NCBI RefSeq assembly: GCF_016342705.1
Contig: NZ_JAEINV010000018.1
Coordinates: 1 to 64,000 of the forward strand
Length of the DNA: 64,000 nucleotides
Source of the DNA: Lutibacter sp.
Lineage (GTDB): Bacteria; Bacteroidota; Bacteroidia; Flavobacteriales; Flavobacteriaceae
Direction: 5' to 3'
Shown here: piece by piece, positions 35,866 to 43,859 of the stretch
Layout of the letters: every line of letters begins with the position of its first letter
How positions within the stretch are numbered: position 1 is the stretch's first letter
The notes under the pieces: model-generated
Database searches by the model: none
The model's input: only the letters and a program-made list of their open reading frames with translations
Told to the model about the DNA's origin: nothing
Position numbers and translations under genes: made by a program

Positions 35866-36051
35866 TTAAGAAATTCTTACTCCTATTGTTTTCCCTTGTC
35901 TAAATAAAAATTCTCTATCATTCATTTTTCTATTCATTCCCATTTTACTCCAATTACAACTAATTACTTCATTTTCGTTATTTTCTTCAGCTTGTAAATA
36001 AAGTGAAACTGCAATAGCTGCTGCTCTTTTCTTTTTTTCTAATAATTCCAT
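35866..36051 (-). CDS. small OadG-tail-like protein
   Basis: A 61-residue protein between the two carboxyltransferase genes (12 and 19 bp gaps). KKKRAAAIAVSLYLQAEEN near the start and NWSKMGMNRKMNDREFLFRQ at the end resemble the soluble C-terminal tail of OadG gamma subunits, which holds decarboxylase complexes together. The OadG membrane helix is absent. I infer a small soluble linker subunit; similarity is weak and the call rests mostly on position. Confidence 0.55.
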   Translation of the reverse strand: MELLEKKKRAAAIAVSLYLQAEENNENEVISCNWSKMGMNRKMNDREFLFRQGKTIGVRIS

Positions 36052-36063
36052 AATTTTTAATAT

Positions 36064-37620
36064 TTATTGAGGGATGTTTCCATGTTTTTTTGCTGGTACA
36101 ATTTCAACTTTAGAGCCTAAAGCTTCTAAAGCCATTACCAATCTTTCTCTTGTTTCACTTGGTAAAATTACTTCATCAATATAACCTCTTTCAGCTGCCA
36201 AATATGGTACACCAAAAGCCGTTTCATATTCTTCAATTTTTTCTTCTCTTTTAGCTGCTTTATCTTCTGCTTGTGCAATTTCTTTTTTATAACTTGAAAT
36301 TACTTCAACAGCTCCTTTAGCTCCCATTACTGCAATTTCAGCTGTTGGCCAAGCAAAAACCATATCTGCTCCTAAATGTTTAGAACTCATTGCAACGTAT
36401 GCTCCACCATAATCTTTACGAACAACTACTGTAAATTTAGGTACAGTTGCTTCAGAGTAACTCCATAATAATTTTGCACCGTGTCTAATAATTCCGTTCC
36501 ATTCTTGTTGGACACCAGGCAAGTAACCAGGCACATCAACAAAAGTTATAATTGGAATATTAAAAGCATCACAAGTTCTAATAAATCTACTAATCTTATC
36601 CGATGCGTCAATATCTAAACAACCAGCTAAAATCATTGGTTGATTGGCAATTATACCAACAGATCTATTATTTAATCTACCAAAACCAACAATACAGTTT
36701 TCAGCAAAATATTCGTGTACTTCATAGAAATGACCGGCATCCAAAACCTCTTCAATAATATCTTTCATATTATATGGTACTTTTGAATCGTCTGGAATAA
36801 TGGTATTCAACATTTCACAAGCACGTTTTGGATCATCTCCCATTTCTAAAATTGGGGTCATTTCCATATTGTTATTTGGAAGGTAATCTATTAATTCTCT
36901 AATTTGTTCAATACAATCGGTATCATCTTCACAAGCAAAATGTGCATTTCCACTTTTTGAATTATGAACCATTGCTCCTCCTAATTCTTCGAAAGTAGTA
37001 TCTTCACCTGTTACTGTTTTAATTACATATGGACTTGTAATAAACATATTACTTGTTTTTTTCACCATAAAAATGAAATCTGTCATTGCAGGCGAATAAA
37101 CTGCTCCACCAGCACAAGGTCCCATAATTGCCGAAATCTGTGGAATTACACCAGATGCTCTTGAGTTTCTAAAGAAAACATCTCCATAACCTTTTAAAGC
37201 ATCTACACCTTCTTCTACTCTTGCTCCTCCAGAATCATTTAATCCAACAACTGGCGCTCCAGCTTTTAAAGCTAAGTCCATTATTTTACAAATTTTTGTT
37301 GCGTGCATTTCTCCTAAAGCACCTCCGCTAGATGTAAAATCTTGAGAAAAAGCAAATACTGTTCTTCCATTAACTAGTCCGTGTCCAACAATTACTCCAT
37401 CTGAAGCTATTTCAACTTGCTCCATTCCAAAATTTACAGAACGATGTTTAACCAAAGAATCTATTTCATAAAAACTTCCTTCATCAAACAATATATTAAT
37501 ACGCTCACGAGCAGTTAATTTACCTTTTGCATGTTGTTTTTCAATTCTTTGTTCACCACCCATTTGCGCGGCTTGTTCTCTACGAGTAATTAAATATGAT
37601 ATTTTATCAGAAACTTTCAT
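36064..37620 (-). CDS. acyl-CoA carboxyltransferase (MmdA/PccB, 12S type)
   Basis: A 518-residue carboxyltransferase of the propionyl/methylmalonyl-CoA class. Marks are QHAKGKLTARERINILFDEGSF at the N-terminus, NDSGGARVEEGV, the GPCAGGAVYSPA oxyanion region, the CoA-site DVPGYLPGVQQEWNGIIRHG and VVRKDYGGAYVAMSSKHLGAD. It moves a carboxyl group between biotin and an acyl-CoA. It heads the three-gene locus. No biotin carboxylase gene is near, so either transcarboxylation from methylmalonyl-CoA to pyruvate, or a carboxylase with a distant AccC, is expected. Confidence 0.93.
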   Translation of the reverse strand: MKVSDKISYLITRREQAAQMGGEQRIEKQHAKGKLTARERINILFDEGSFYEIDSLVKHRSVNFGMEQVEIASDGVIVGHGLVNGRTVFAFSQDFTSSGGALGEMHATKICKIMDLALKAGAPVVGLNDSGGARVEEGVDALKGYGDVFFRNSRASGVIPQISAIMGPCAGGAVYSPAMTDFIFMVKKTSNMFITSPYVIKTVTGEDTTFEELGGAMVHNSKSGNAHFACEDDTDCIEQIRELIDYLPNNNMEMTPILEMGDDPKRACEMLNTIIPDDSKVPYNMKDIIEEVLDAGHFYEVHEYFAENCIVGFGRLNNRSVGIIANQPMILAGCLDIDASDKISRFIRTCDAFNIPIITFVDVPGYLPGVQQEWNGIIRHGAKLLWSYSEATVPKFTVVVRKDYGGAYVAMSSKHLGADMVFAWPTAEIAVMGAKGAVEVISSYKKEIAQAEDKAAKREEKIEEYETAFGVPYLAAERGYIDEVILPSETRERLVMALEALGSKVEIVPAKKHGNIPQ

Positions 37621-38236
37621 TTTTTATATATAGTTTTTCTATTTTTTAATGCTTCTTTTTTTAACTTTCTTCAATGCTATTTTTGTTGTATAAAGATAAA
37701 GATTGTTATCTAGATTATGGCCCATTTTTAATATAAAAAAAACAAAAAAACCCAATTCCCGTTATTTTTAATGAACAATTTTGTTGTTTATTTGTTATTT
37801 TTAGCCTTGTTTTTTACATTATATTTAATTTTTAAATACATTTTTCGTTTATTTATTGAATTATTCATAAAAATATTTTTCTGTAACATTTGTGTTTTTA
37901 CATTTTCTACACACCTCTTAAAAAGGAAAAAAATCGTGTTTTAGAGAGCTGAAAAATGCTATTTACAACGATTTCGAAATGACAAATAAAAAAAGTAAAT
38001 AAGTATTTTTTTTTTAGTGCTTTTTCCCTTCAAAATAGCTCGTTTTTGGCAAAAAAAGCAGGTGAAAAATGAAATTTGAGTAAAAAATTGACTCAAATAT
38101 TCTTAAAATGAAAAATATTGAAGTAAAATTTAATGTTTTTTTTATAGAATGATTCTAAATTTCTATGTAAAAAGCAATCTTTTAAGGTTTTTAAAAATAT
38201 ATAGTTAAATTAGCTCGATTTAAAAAAAACATCCAA
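37621..38236. other. divergent intergenic region
   Basis: A 616-bp gap between the divergent carboxyltransferase and UraA genes, very A+T-rich with T-runs. A small inverted repeat, ATTTGAGT (38074-38081) with ACTCAAAT (38091-38098), lies about 140 bp before the permease start and might be an operator. No riboswitch that I could recognise, and no gene I would defend. Confidence 0.5.
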
Positions 38237-39445
38237 ATGAAACCTTCTCAAAACCAAACTCTAACAGACACTTCAAACCCAATAAAAAGAATAATTATTG
38301 GTGTGCAATTTTTATTTGTAGCTTTTGGCGCTACAGTTTTAGTGCCTTTATTAATTGACATTGATCCTTCAGTTGCATTATTTACAGCTGGTGTTGGAAC
38401 ATTAATTTTTCATATAATAACCAAAGGAAAAGTACCAGTATTTTTAGGGAGTAGTTTTGCTTTTATTGCTCCAATTATAGCTGCAACTAAAATTTACGGT
38501 TACCCTGGAACCTTAGGTGGTATTATTGCGGTGGGATTGGTATACGGAATTGTTTCTGCAATTATTAAATTATGGGGATTACGCATAATTGAAAAAATAT
38601 TTCCTGCTGTTGTAGTAGGTCCTGTAATTATGATTATTGGATTATCACTTGCAACTGTTGGCGTTGACATGGCGAAAACAAATTGGCCAATTGCTTTAGT
38701 TGTTTTAGCAACTGCAATTATTATAGTAACATTTACTAAAGGTTTAATTAAACTCATACCTATTTTTATAGGAATTATTGTTGGTTATATTATTTCAATT
38801 ATAATTGGGATTGTAGATTTTTCTTCGGTTAATGAAGCTGCTTGGTTTGCTTTACCTAAGTTTACTACTCCTGAATTTAATTGGGGAGCCATTTTATATA
38901 TGATACCTGTTGCTATTGCTCCTATTATTGAACATATTGGAGATATGTATGCTATTAGTGGTGTTGCAGAAAAACAATTTGTTAAAGATCCTGGATTACA
39001 TAGAACTTTATTAGGAGATGGTATAGCTACAGCTTTTGCTGGATTTATGGGTGGTCCTCCAAACACAACCTACTCTGAGGTTACTGGAGCTGTCGCTTTA
39101 ACTAAAATTACCGACCCTAGAGTATTACGAATTGCAGCTGTAACGGCTATTGTGTTTTCTTTGGTTGGAAAAATTAGTGCAATATTGAAAACCATCCCTG
39201 CAGCAGTATTAGGCGGTATAATGTTGTTACTTTTTGGTATGATTGCTAGTATTGGTATTAAAACCTTAATTGATAATAAAACCGATTTTTCAATTACCAG
39301 AAATCAAGTAATTGTTTCAATTATATTAACAATTGGTATTGGTGGCGCACAATTAGGTTACGGAAACTTTTCATTAGCTGGTATTGGTTTAGCTTCTGTT
39401 GTTGGTGTTATTCTAAATTTAGTTTTGCCAAACCCTTCTAAATAA
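38237..39445 (+). CDS. uracil-xanthine permease family transporter (NCS2, UraA type)
   Basis: A 402-residue inner-membrane symporter of the NCS2 family with about 14 spans. Family marks are FVAFGATVLVPLL in helix 1, GSSFAFIAPI in helix 3, IEHIGDMYAISGVAEKQF with the substrate-site Glu and His, and GGPPNTTYSEVTGAVALTK. Uracil is the likeliest substrate; xanthine cannot be excluded. A bidirectional terminator follows at 39480-39522. Confidence 0.93.
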   Translation: MKPSQNQTLTDTSNPIKRIIIGVQFLFVAFGATVLVPLLIDIDPSVALFTAGVGTLIFHIITKGKVPVFLGSSFAFIAPIIAATKIYGYPGTLGGIIAVGLVYGIVSAIIKLWGLRIIEKIFPAVVVGPVIMIIGLSLATVGVDMAKTNWPIALVVLATAIIIVTFTKGLIKLIPIFIGIIVGYIISIIIGIVDFSSVNEAAWFALPKFTTPEFNWGAILYMIPVAIAPIIEHIGDMYAISGVAEKQFVKDPGLHRTLLGDGIATAFAGFMGGPPNTTYSEVTGAVALTKITDPRVLRIAAVTAIVFSLVGKISAILKTIPAAVLGGIMLLLFGMIASIGIKTLIDNKTDFSITRNQVIVSIILTIGIGGAQLGYGNFSLAGIGLASVVGVILNLVLPNPSK

Positions 39446-39479
39446 GATAAAAAAAACCGACTACAATTAATTTTAAAAA

Positions 39480-39522
39480 CATTAAAAAACCTTTTGAAAA
39501 TTTTCAAAAAGGTTTTTTAATG
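39480..39522. terminator. bidirectional terminator between the two permease genes
   Basis: Left arm 39480-39500 (CATTAAAAAACCTTTTGAAAA) pairs with 39501-39522 with one bulged base. A- and T-runs flank both sides, so it can end both the UraA and the AzgA transcripts. Confidence 0.85.
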
Positions 39523-39539
39523 TATAGAATTCTAATTAT

Positions 39540-40835
39540 TTATACATAAAATTTTATAATGAATAGAATTGCAATAATTACCATAATTGGTTTTATTTCT
39601 TTATATCTGCCGGTTAGCAGTTTTAATAAAACGAATGATAACATTCCAAAAACAATTCCCTCCGCTATACTATATGTAAGTGGCATCATTATTATAGTGA
39701 AAAATGCAGGAATAGATTCCGTAAAATCATCTAAATCTATTTTCATTATTGGAGATATCATAAACAAACCTACAATTATTAAAGCTGGTGCTGTTGCAGC
39801 TGCTGGAATAATCATAAAAATTGGAGCGAAAAACAATGCCAATGCAAACATTCCTGCAACAGTTAATGCTGTCATCCCTGTTTTTCCTCCTTCAGCAACA
39901 CCTGCAGCACTTTCTACATAAGTTGTAACTGTTGATGTCCCTAAAATTGCTCCAACAAAAGTTCCAATTGCATCTGCAAATAATGCTTGTTTAACTCTTG
40001 GAACATTTCCTTCTTCATCCAACATTCCTGATTTTGATGATACGCCAACCAATGTTCCCACAGTATCAAACATATCAACAAATAAAAACGTGAATAACAC
40101 TATTAACATATCTAAACTAAATACTTGAGAAAAATCAAATTTGAAGAAAATTGGCTCTAATGATGGAGGTAAACTTACAAAGCTAAAATTCTCAGGAATC
40201 ACAGTTACACCAGCAATTAAACCTATTATAGTTGATGCTAAAATTCCAATTAAAATGGCTCCTTTTATTTTTTTTGTTAATAAAACACCTATTATTAATA
40301 CACCTGCCATACCTACTAAAACTTCAGGATTTTTCATGCTTCCTAAAGTTACTAGTGTTGCTGGATTATCAACTATTAATCCAGTTCCTTTTAAACCTAT
40401 AAAAGCAATAAACAGACCTATTCCAACGGAAACTGCATGTTTTAAATTTAAAGGTATTGAATTTACTATAAGTTCACGAATATTAAACGCCGTTAAAATA
40501 ATAAAGATGATTCCTTCAAGAAAAACAGCTGTTAATGCAAATTCCCAAGAATAGCCCATTCCTAAAACTACTGTAAATGCAAAAAAGGCATTTAAACCCA
40601 TACCTGGAGCAAGTGCAAATGGTAATTTTGCATATAACGCCATAATTAATGTGGCAATAACTGCCGATAATGCTGTTGCTGTAAAAACGGCATCTTTATC
40701 CATTCCTGCCGCACTTAAAATACTTGGATTAACTGCCAAAATATATACCATAGTCATAAAAGTGGTAATTCCTGCAATTATTTCCGTTTTTAAGGTTGAT
40801 TTATTTTCTGTTATTTTAAAAAACTTGTCTAACAT
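39540..40835 (-). CDS. AzgA-type purine permease (NCS2)
   Basis: A 431-residue membrane transporter for adenine, guanine or hypoxanthine. The AzgA branch is shown by EIIAGITTFMTMVYILAVNPSIL, the APGMGLNAFFAF loop, DMFDTVGTLVGV with the substrate-site Asp, and STVTTYVESAAGVAEGG. It lies 10 bp after the Tsx-like outer-membrane gene, so the pair should bring nucleobases or nucleosides across both membranes. Confidence 0.94.
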   Translation of the reverse strand: MLDKFFKITENKSTLKTEIIAGITTFMTMVYILAVNPSILSAAGMDKDAVFTATALSAVIATLIMALYAKLPFALAPGMGLNAFFAFTVVLGMGYSWEFALTAVFLEGIIFIILTAFNIRELIVNSIPLNLKHAVSVGIGLFIAFIGLKGTGLIVDNPATLVTLGSMKNPEVLVGMAGVLIIGVLLTKKIKGAILIGILASTIIGLIAGVTVIPENFSFVSLPPSLEPIFFKFDFSQVFSLDMLIVLFTFLFVDMFDTVGTLVGVSSKSGMLDEEGNVPRVKQALFADAIGTFVGAILGTSTVTTYVESAAGVAEGGKTGMTALTVAGMFALALFFAPIFMIIPAAATAPALIIVGLFMISPIMKIDLDDFTESIPAFFTIIMMPLTYSIAEGIVFGMLSFVLLKLLTGRYKEIKPIMVIIAILFIIKFYV

Positions 40836-40845
40836 AATTTATTTT

Positions 40846-41511
40846 TTAAATATTCCACTTAATTCCTAATGTTGGTCTTCCTTTTATAGCGTCATTTCCA
40901 CCCGCAAAATTTGATGAAATTTCTAACTCTCCACCTACAGAAAAAGTTTTATTTAAATGATACCATATTTGTGGTTCAGACAAAAACACGGTTAAGTCTT
41001 TCGCTCCTTTATAATTTTGAGTCCACAAATCAGCAAAACCAGTAAATGTTAATTTATTTTCAATTAAATTAACATACCAAGTTCCAGTAACTTGAAAGTT
41101 TCCTTTTTCAGCTCCAGTAAAAGCTTTATACCCCGCATATGTTGAAAATCCCCATTTAGCATTTCCTTTTCCATAATTAGCTCCAAAAATCCAAGCTTCG
41201 TCAATTGTATAACCACCTGTAGAATTTCCCGCTTTAAATGTTCCCAAACCTGCATTATATTCAACATGTAAACCAACTGGCATTTTTTCTGTTTTTAATA
41301 CTCTTGCAATTTCATAATATGAACCACTTACACCTGTTGAAGCATCATAATCAAAATCAATAAAGGTAAAAGTATTACCATATTTGTCTATTTTAAACAT
41401 TTCAAAAGTAGTTGTGAAATGGCCTCTTTCAAAATCTCTATGCAATTGAAAGTTTTGTGCTGTAACAGAAACTGTTACAAAAATTGTAATAAGGGTGATT
41501 AGTTTTTTCAT
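40846..41511 (-). CDS. Tsx-like outer-membrane channel (DUF5020)
   Basis: A 221-residue protein with a signal peptide (residues 1-19, ending TAQ) and an all-beta barrel pattern of alternating aromatic residues, ending in PTLGIKWNI with the aromatic/hydrophobic C-terminus of barrel proteins. FERGHFTTTFEMFKIDKYGNTFTFIDFDYD matches the DUF5020 group, which resembles the nucleoside channel Tsx. With the downstream AzgA gene 10 bp away it likely serves nucleoside or nucleobase entry. The name rests on fold-level likeness. Confidence 0.8.
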   Translation of the reverse strand: MKKLITLITIFVTVSVTAQNFQLHRDFERGHFTTTFEMFKIDKYGNTFTFIDFDYDASTGVSGSYYEIARVLKTEKMPVGLHVEYNAGLGTFKAGNSTGGYTIDEAWIFGANYGKGNAKWGFSTYAGYKAFTGAEKGNFQVTGTWYVNLIENKLTFTGFADLWTQNYKGAKDLTVFLSEPQIWYHLNKTFSVGGELEISSNFAGGNDAIKGRPTLGIKWNI

Positions 41512-41724
41512 TGTGTTTGTTTGTTAATTGTTATAAAAAAATTAAGGACAAAAATACTACAATAAACACTAAATAGTCCTATTCATTTTTTTCAATTATT
41601 AACACGTAATTAACTATTTAAAATGAAAATAAATAACGTAAATGTTAAAACCTTAATTTTAATTAATATAAATTGAAATATTCCTATAAAAACTAAATTA
41701 CCTCTAACCTATTTTACTCATTTC

Positions 41725-41758
41725 ATTCGTAAAATAATATTATAATTATTTTACGAAT
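41725..41758. promoter_or_regulatory. perfect 14-bp inverted repeat upstream of hoxF1
   Basis: ATTCGTAAAATAAT (41725-41738) and ATTATTTTACGAAT (41745-41758) are exact reverse complements around a 6-base spacer ATTATA. It lies 89 bp before the hoxF1 start and about 210 bp before the divergent Tsx-like gene. There is no T-run after it and no gene end near it, so an operator is more likely than a terminator. Confidence 0.55.
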
Positions 41759-41794
41759 TATTTATAATTTATAAGAAAAAAGAAGACAATTAAG

Positions 41795-41825
41795 TTGATT
41801 TACACATACTTATGTTGTAAATTTA
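41795..41825 (+). promoter_or_regulatory. possible promoter of hoxF1
   Basis: TTG at 41795 and TAAATTTA at 41818-41825 are 20 bp apart, close to the Bacteroidota -33/-7 layout (last base A instead of G). It is 21 bp before the start codon, just after the inverted repeat. Confidence 0.35.
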
Positions 41826-41846
41826 TTGTAACTAAATTATTTAACT

Positions 41847-43580
41847 ATGAAACGGACAAGGCTATTATCTCGCCTTTGGGAGTTTCAGAATAAGTATGGT
41901 TACATCCCTGACAATGCTATTTCAGAAATTGCTCAAAAATTAAGAGTATCAAAAATTGAAATTGAAGGAGTTATCTCTTTTTATCATTTCTTCCACAGAA
42001 AACCAACTGGTAAATATATTGTTTACCTTAATAACAGCATTATTTCAGAATTAAATGGATTTAAGGATATAAAAGCTGCTTTTGAAAAAGAAACGGGTTG
42101 CACTTTTAATAGTTACGACAACAATCCACTGTTTTCATTATTCGAAACATCTTGTATTGGACTTAGCGATCAAGAACCAGCAGCACTTATAAATTTTCAT
42201 GCATTTACTCATTTAACTCCTGAAAAAGTTAAATCAATTATTGAAAAGCTAAAAAATTATGTAAAATTAGATTCCATTGCAAATAATCCAGTTTGTAAAA
42301 TTCAATATACACCTTCTGAAAATAAAACAATTTTCTTCAGAAATTACATCTTAGGTAACTCATTAAAAAAAATAAAACCTAACACCCAAAATAAACTTTT
42401 AGCACAAATTGAAAAAGCTGAGTTAAAAGGAAGAGGTGGTGCATTCTTTTCAACCGCAGCAAAATGGAATGCTTGTAAAACTTCAAATAGTACAAAAAAA
42501 TACATAATTTGTAATGCTGATGAAGGTGAACCAGGTACTTTTAAAGATAAAGCATTACTAACTAATTATCCTGGTTTAGTAATTGAAGGTATGATTTTAG
42601 CAGCCTATATTACAGGTGCCAAAACTGGATATATTTATTTAAGGACCGAATATAAATATTTACTAAAAAAACTAAAAAATACTTTAATGGAATTTGAAGA
42701 AAAAGGGTTTTTAGGTAAAAATATACAAGGCATTGATAATTTTAATTTTAAAATAAAAATTGAATTAGGTGCAGGAGCATATGTTTGCGGAGCCGAAACT
42801 GCTTTAATAGAATCTTTAGAAGGTTTTAGAGGAGAACCAAGGATTCGGAAACATTTCCCTACAGAAAATGGATATTTAGGCTATTCCACTATTGTAAATA
42901 ATGTAGAAACCTTTGCTATGGCTTCTAGAATTATTGAATTAGGTGCTAACTTTATAAATACTATAGGAACAAAACAAAGTAAAGGAACCAAAATAATTAG
43001 CCTAGCTGGCGATATTGCAAAACCGGGAATTTATGAAATTGAATGGGGAATGTCTGTACAAGAAATACTTCATTTAAGCCAAGCAACAGCACCACATTTT
43101 GTGCAAATTAGTGGACCTTCTGGAGAATGTATTAATGAAACCGAATTTCATAGAAAAATATGTGAGGAAGATTTAGTTTGTGGTGGCTCCATAATGGTTT
43201 TTAATAAATTTAGAAGCATTATTCAAATATTAGAAAACTTTAGTAAATTCTTTAAAATTGAATCTTGTGGCGCATGTACCCCTTGCCGTGCAGGAAATCA
43301 AATTTTATATGAAAAAATCCTAAAAATTAAACGAGGAATATGCACTTCAAAAGATTTAGAAGAGATAAAAGAATGGGGTAAAATTATGCAAAGCTCAAGC
43401 CGTTGTGGTTTAGGACAATATGCAGCAAACACCTTAATAATGGCCATTGATAAATTTAATGATTATTTTAGTTTAAAAGTAGCTTCGTGCACAGATAACT
43501 GTAATGTAGAATTTGATATGCAAAATGCAGTTTATGATTACGATCTTATAATAAACACTCAAATTAACGATGTTAATTAA
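41847..43580 (+). CDS. hoxF: HoxF paralogue 1: NAD(P)-linked diaphorase flavoprotein
   Basis: A 577-residue fusion of a NuoE-like thioredoxin fold (residues 5-140) and a NuoF-like flavoprotein (160-560). NADEGEPGTFKDK, GAGAYVCG and a complete 4Fe-4S motif (SCGACTPCRAG then RCGLG) are present, so FMN and one cluster are expected. The FMN loop reads GRGGAFFSTAAKW, with Phe200 where Gly is usual. The nucleotide-pocket motif reads CG-Ala316-Glu317, where HoxF and NuoF normally have two acidic residues. The second cysteine pair of the NuoE part is not conserved, as in the Ralstonia HoxF. It is followed by a second, similar gene 279 bp later. It should carry electrons between NAD(P) and the HoxU clusters. 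Confidence 0.9.
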   Translation: MKRTRLLSRLWEFQNKYGYIPDNAISEIAQKLRVSKIEIEGVISFYHFFHRKPTGKYIVYLNNSIISELNGFKDIKAAFEKETGCTFNSYDNNPLFSLFETSCIGLSDQEPAALINFHAFTHLTPEKVKSIIEKLKNYVKLDSIANNPVCKIQYTPSENKTIFFRNYILGNSLKKIKPNTQNKLLAQIEKAELKGRGGAFFSTAAKWNACKTSNSTKKYIICNADEGEPGTFKDKALLTNYPGLVIEGMILAAYITGAKTGYIYLRTEYKYLLKKLKNTLMEFEEKGFLGKNIQGIDNFNFKIKIELGAGAYVCGAETALIESLEGFRGEPRIRKHFPTENGYLGYSTIVNNVETFAMASRIIELGANFINTIGTKQSKGTKIISLAGDIAKPGIYEIEWGMSVQEILHLSQATAPHFVQISGPSGECINETEFHRKICEEDLVCGGSIMVFNKFRSIIQILENFSKFFKIESCGACTPCRAGNQILYEKILKIKRGICTSKDLEEIKEWGKIMQSSSRCGLGQYAANTLIMAIDKFNDYFSLKVASCTDNCNVEFDMQNAVYDYDLIINTQINDVN

Positions 43581-43823
43581 ATTATAATAAATGCAATATT
43601 TAGCATATAATAAATATTAATTTTATCATAAACATATTTTAATACGCCATTATTTACTTTTATATCAATTTAATATGTAGCATTTCGTATCTAACTACTA
43701 GGTATAAAATAATAAAATAATGATTTTGTTGTATAATTTTCAATAGTCTACTACTGTCTATTTAAATAACTGTAAAAAGAGTTTTCAACATTAAAAATCA
43801 ACACTTTAAATATGAATAATCCG

Positions 43824-43831
43824 TAACTTTA
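43824..43831 (+). promoter_or_regulatory. possible -7 element of hoxF2
   Basis: TAACTTTA resembles TAnnTTTG except for the last base, 28 bp before the start. The 279-bp gap after hoxF1 has no clear terminator, so hoxF2 may also be read from upstream. Confidence 0.3.
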
Positions 43832-43859
43832 AGTACCAAAAAGTACAATACAACTTCAT

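Larger units (their letters stand above)
41512..41846. other. divergent regulatory region before hoxF1
   Basis: A 335-bp region between the Tsx-like gene and hoxF1. It holds one strong inverted repeat (41725-41758) and a possible promoter for hoxF1. Nothing else stands out. Confidence 0.5.

Noticed and set aside
37771-37944. 57-codon hydrophobic open frame starting MNNFVVYLL
   Set aside because: It lies in T-rich DNA where such hydrophobic frames arise by chance, has no overlap or close neighbour, and no recognisable pattern.
41950-42200. Loss of most 2Fe-2S cysteines in the NuoE-like domain of both HoxF copies
   Set aside because: Looks striking against NuoE, but Ralstonia HoxF, as I recall its sequence, also reads CIGLSDQEP here, so this is a trait of HoxF proteins and not special to this locus.
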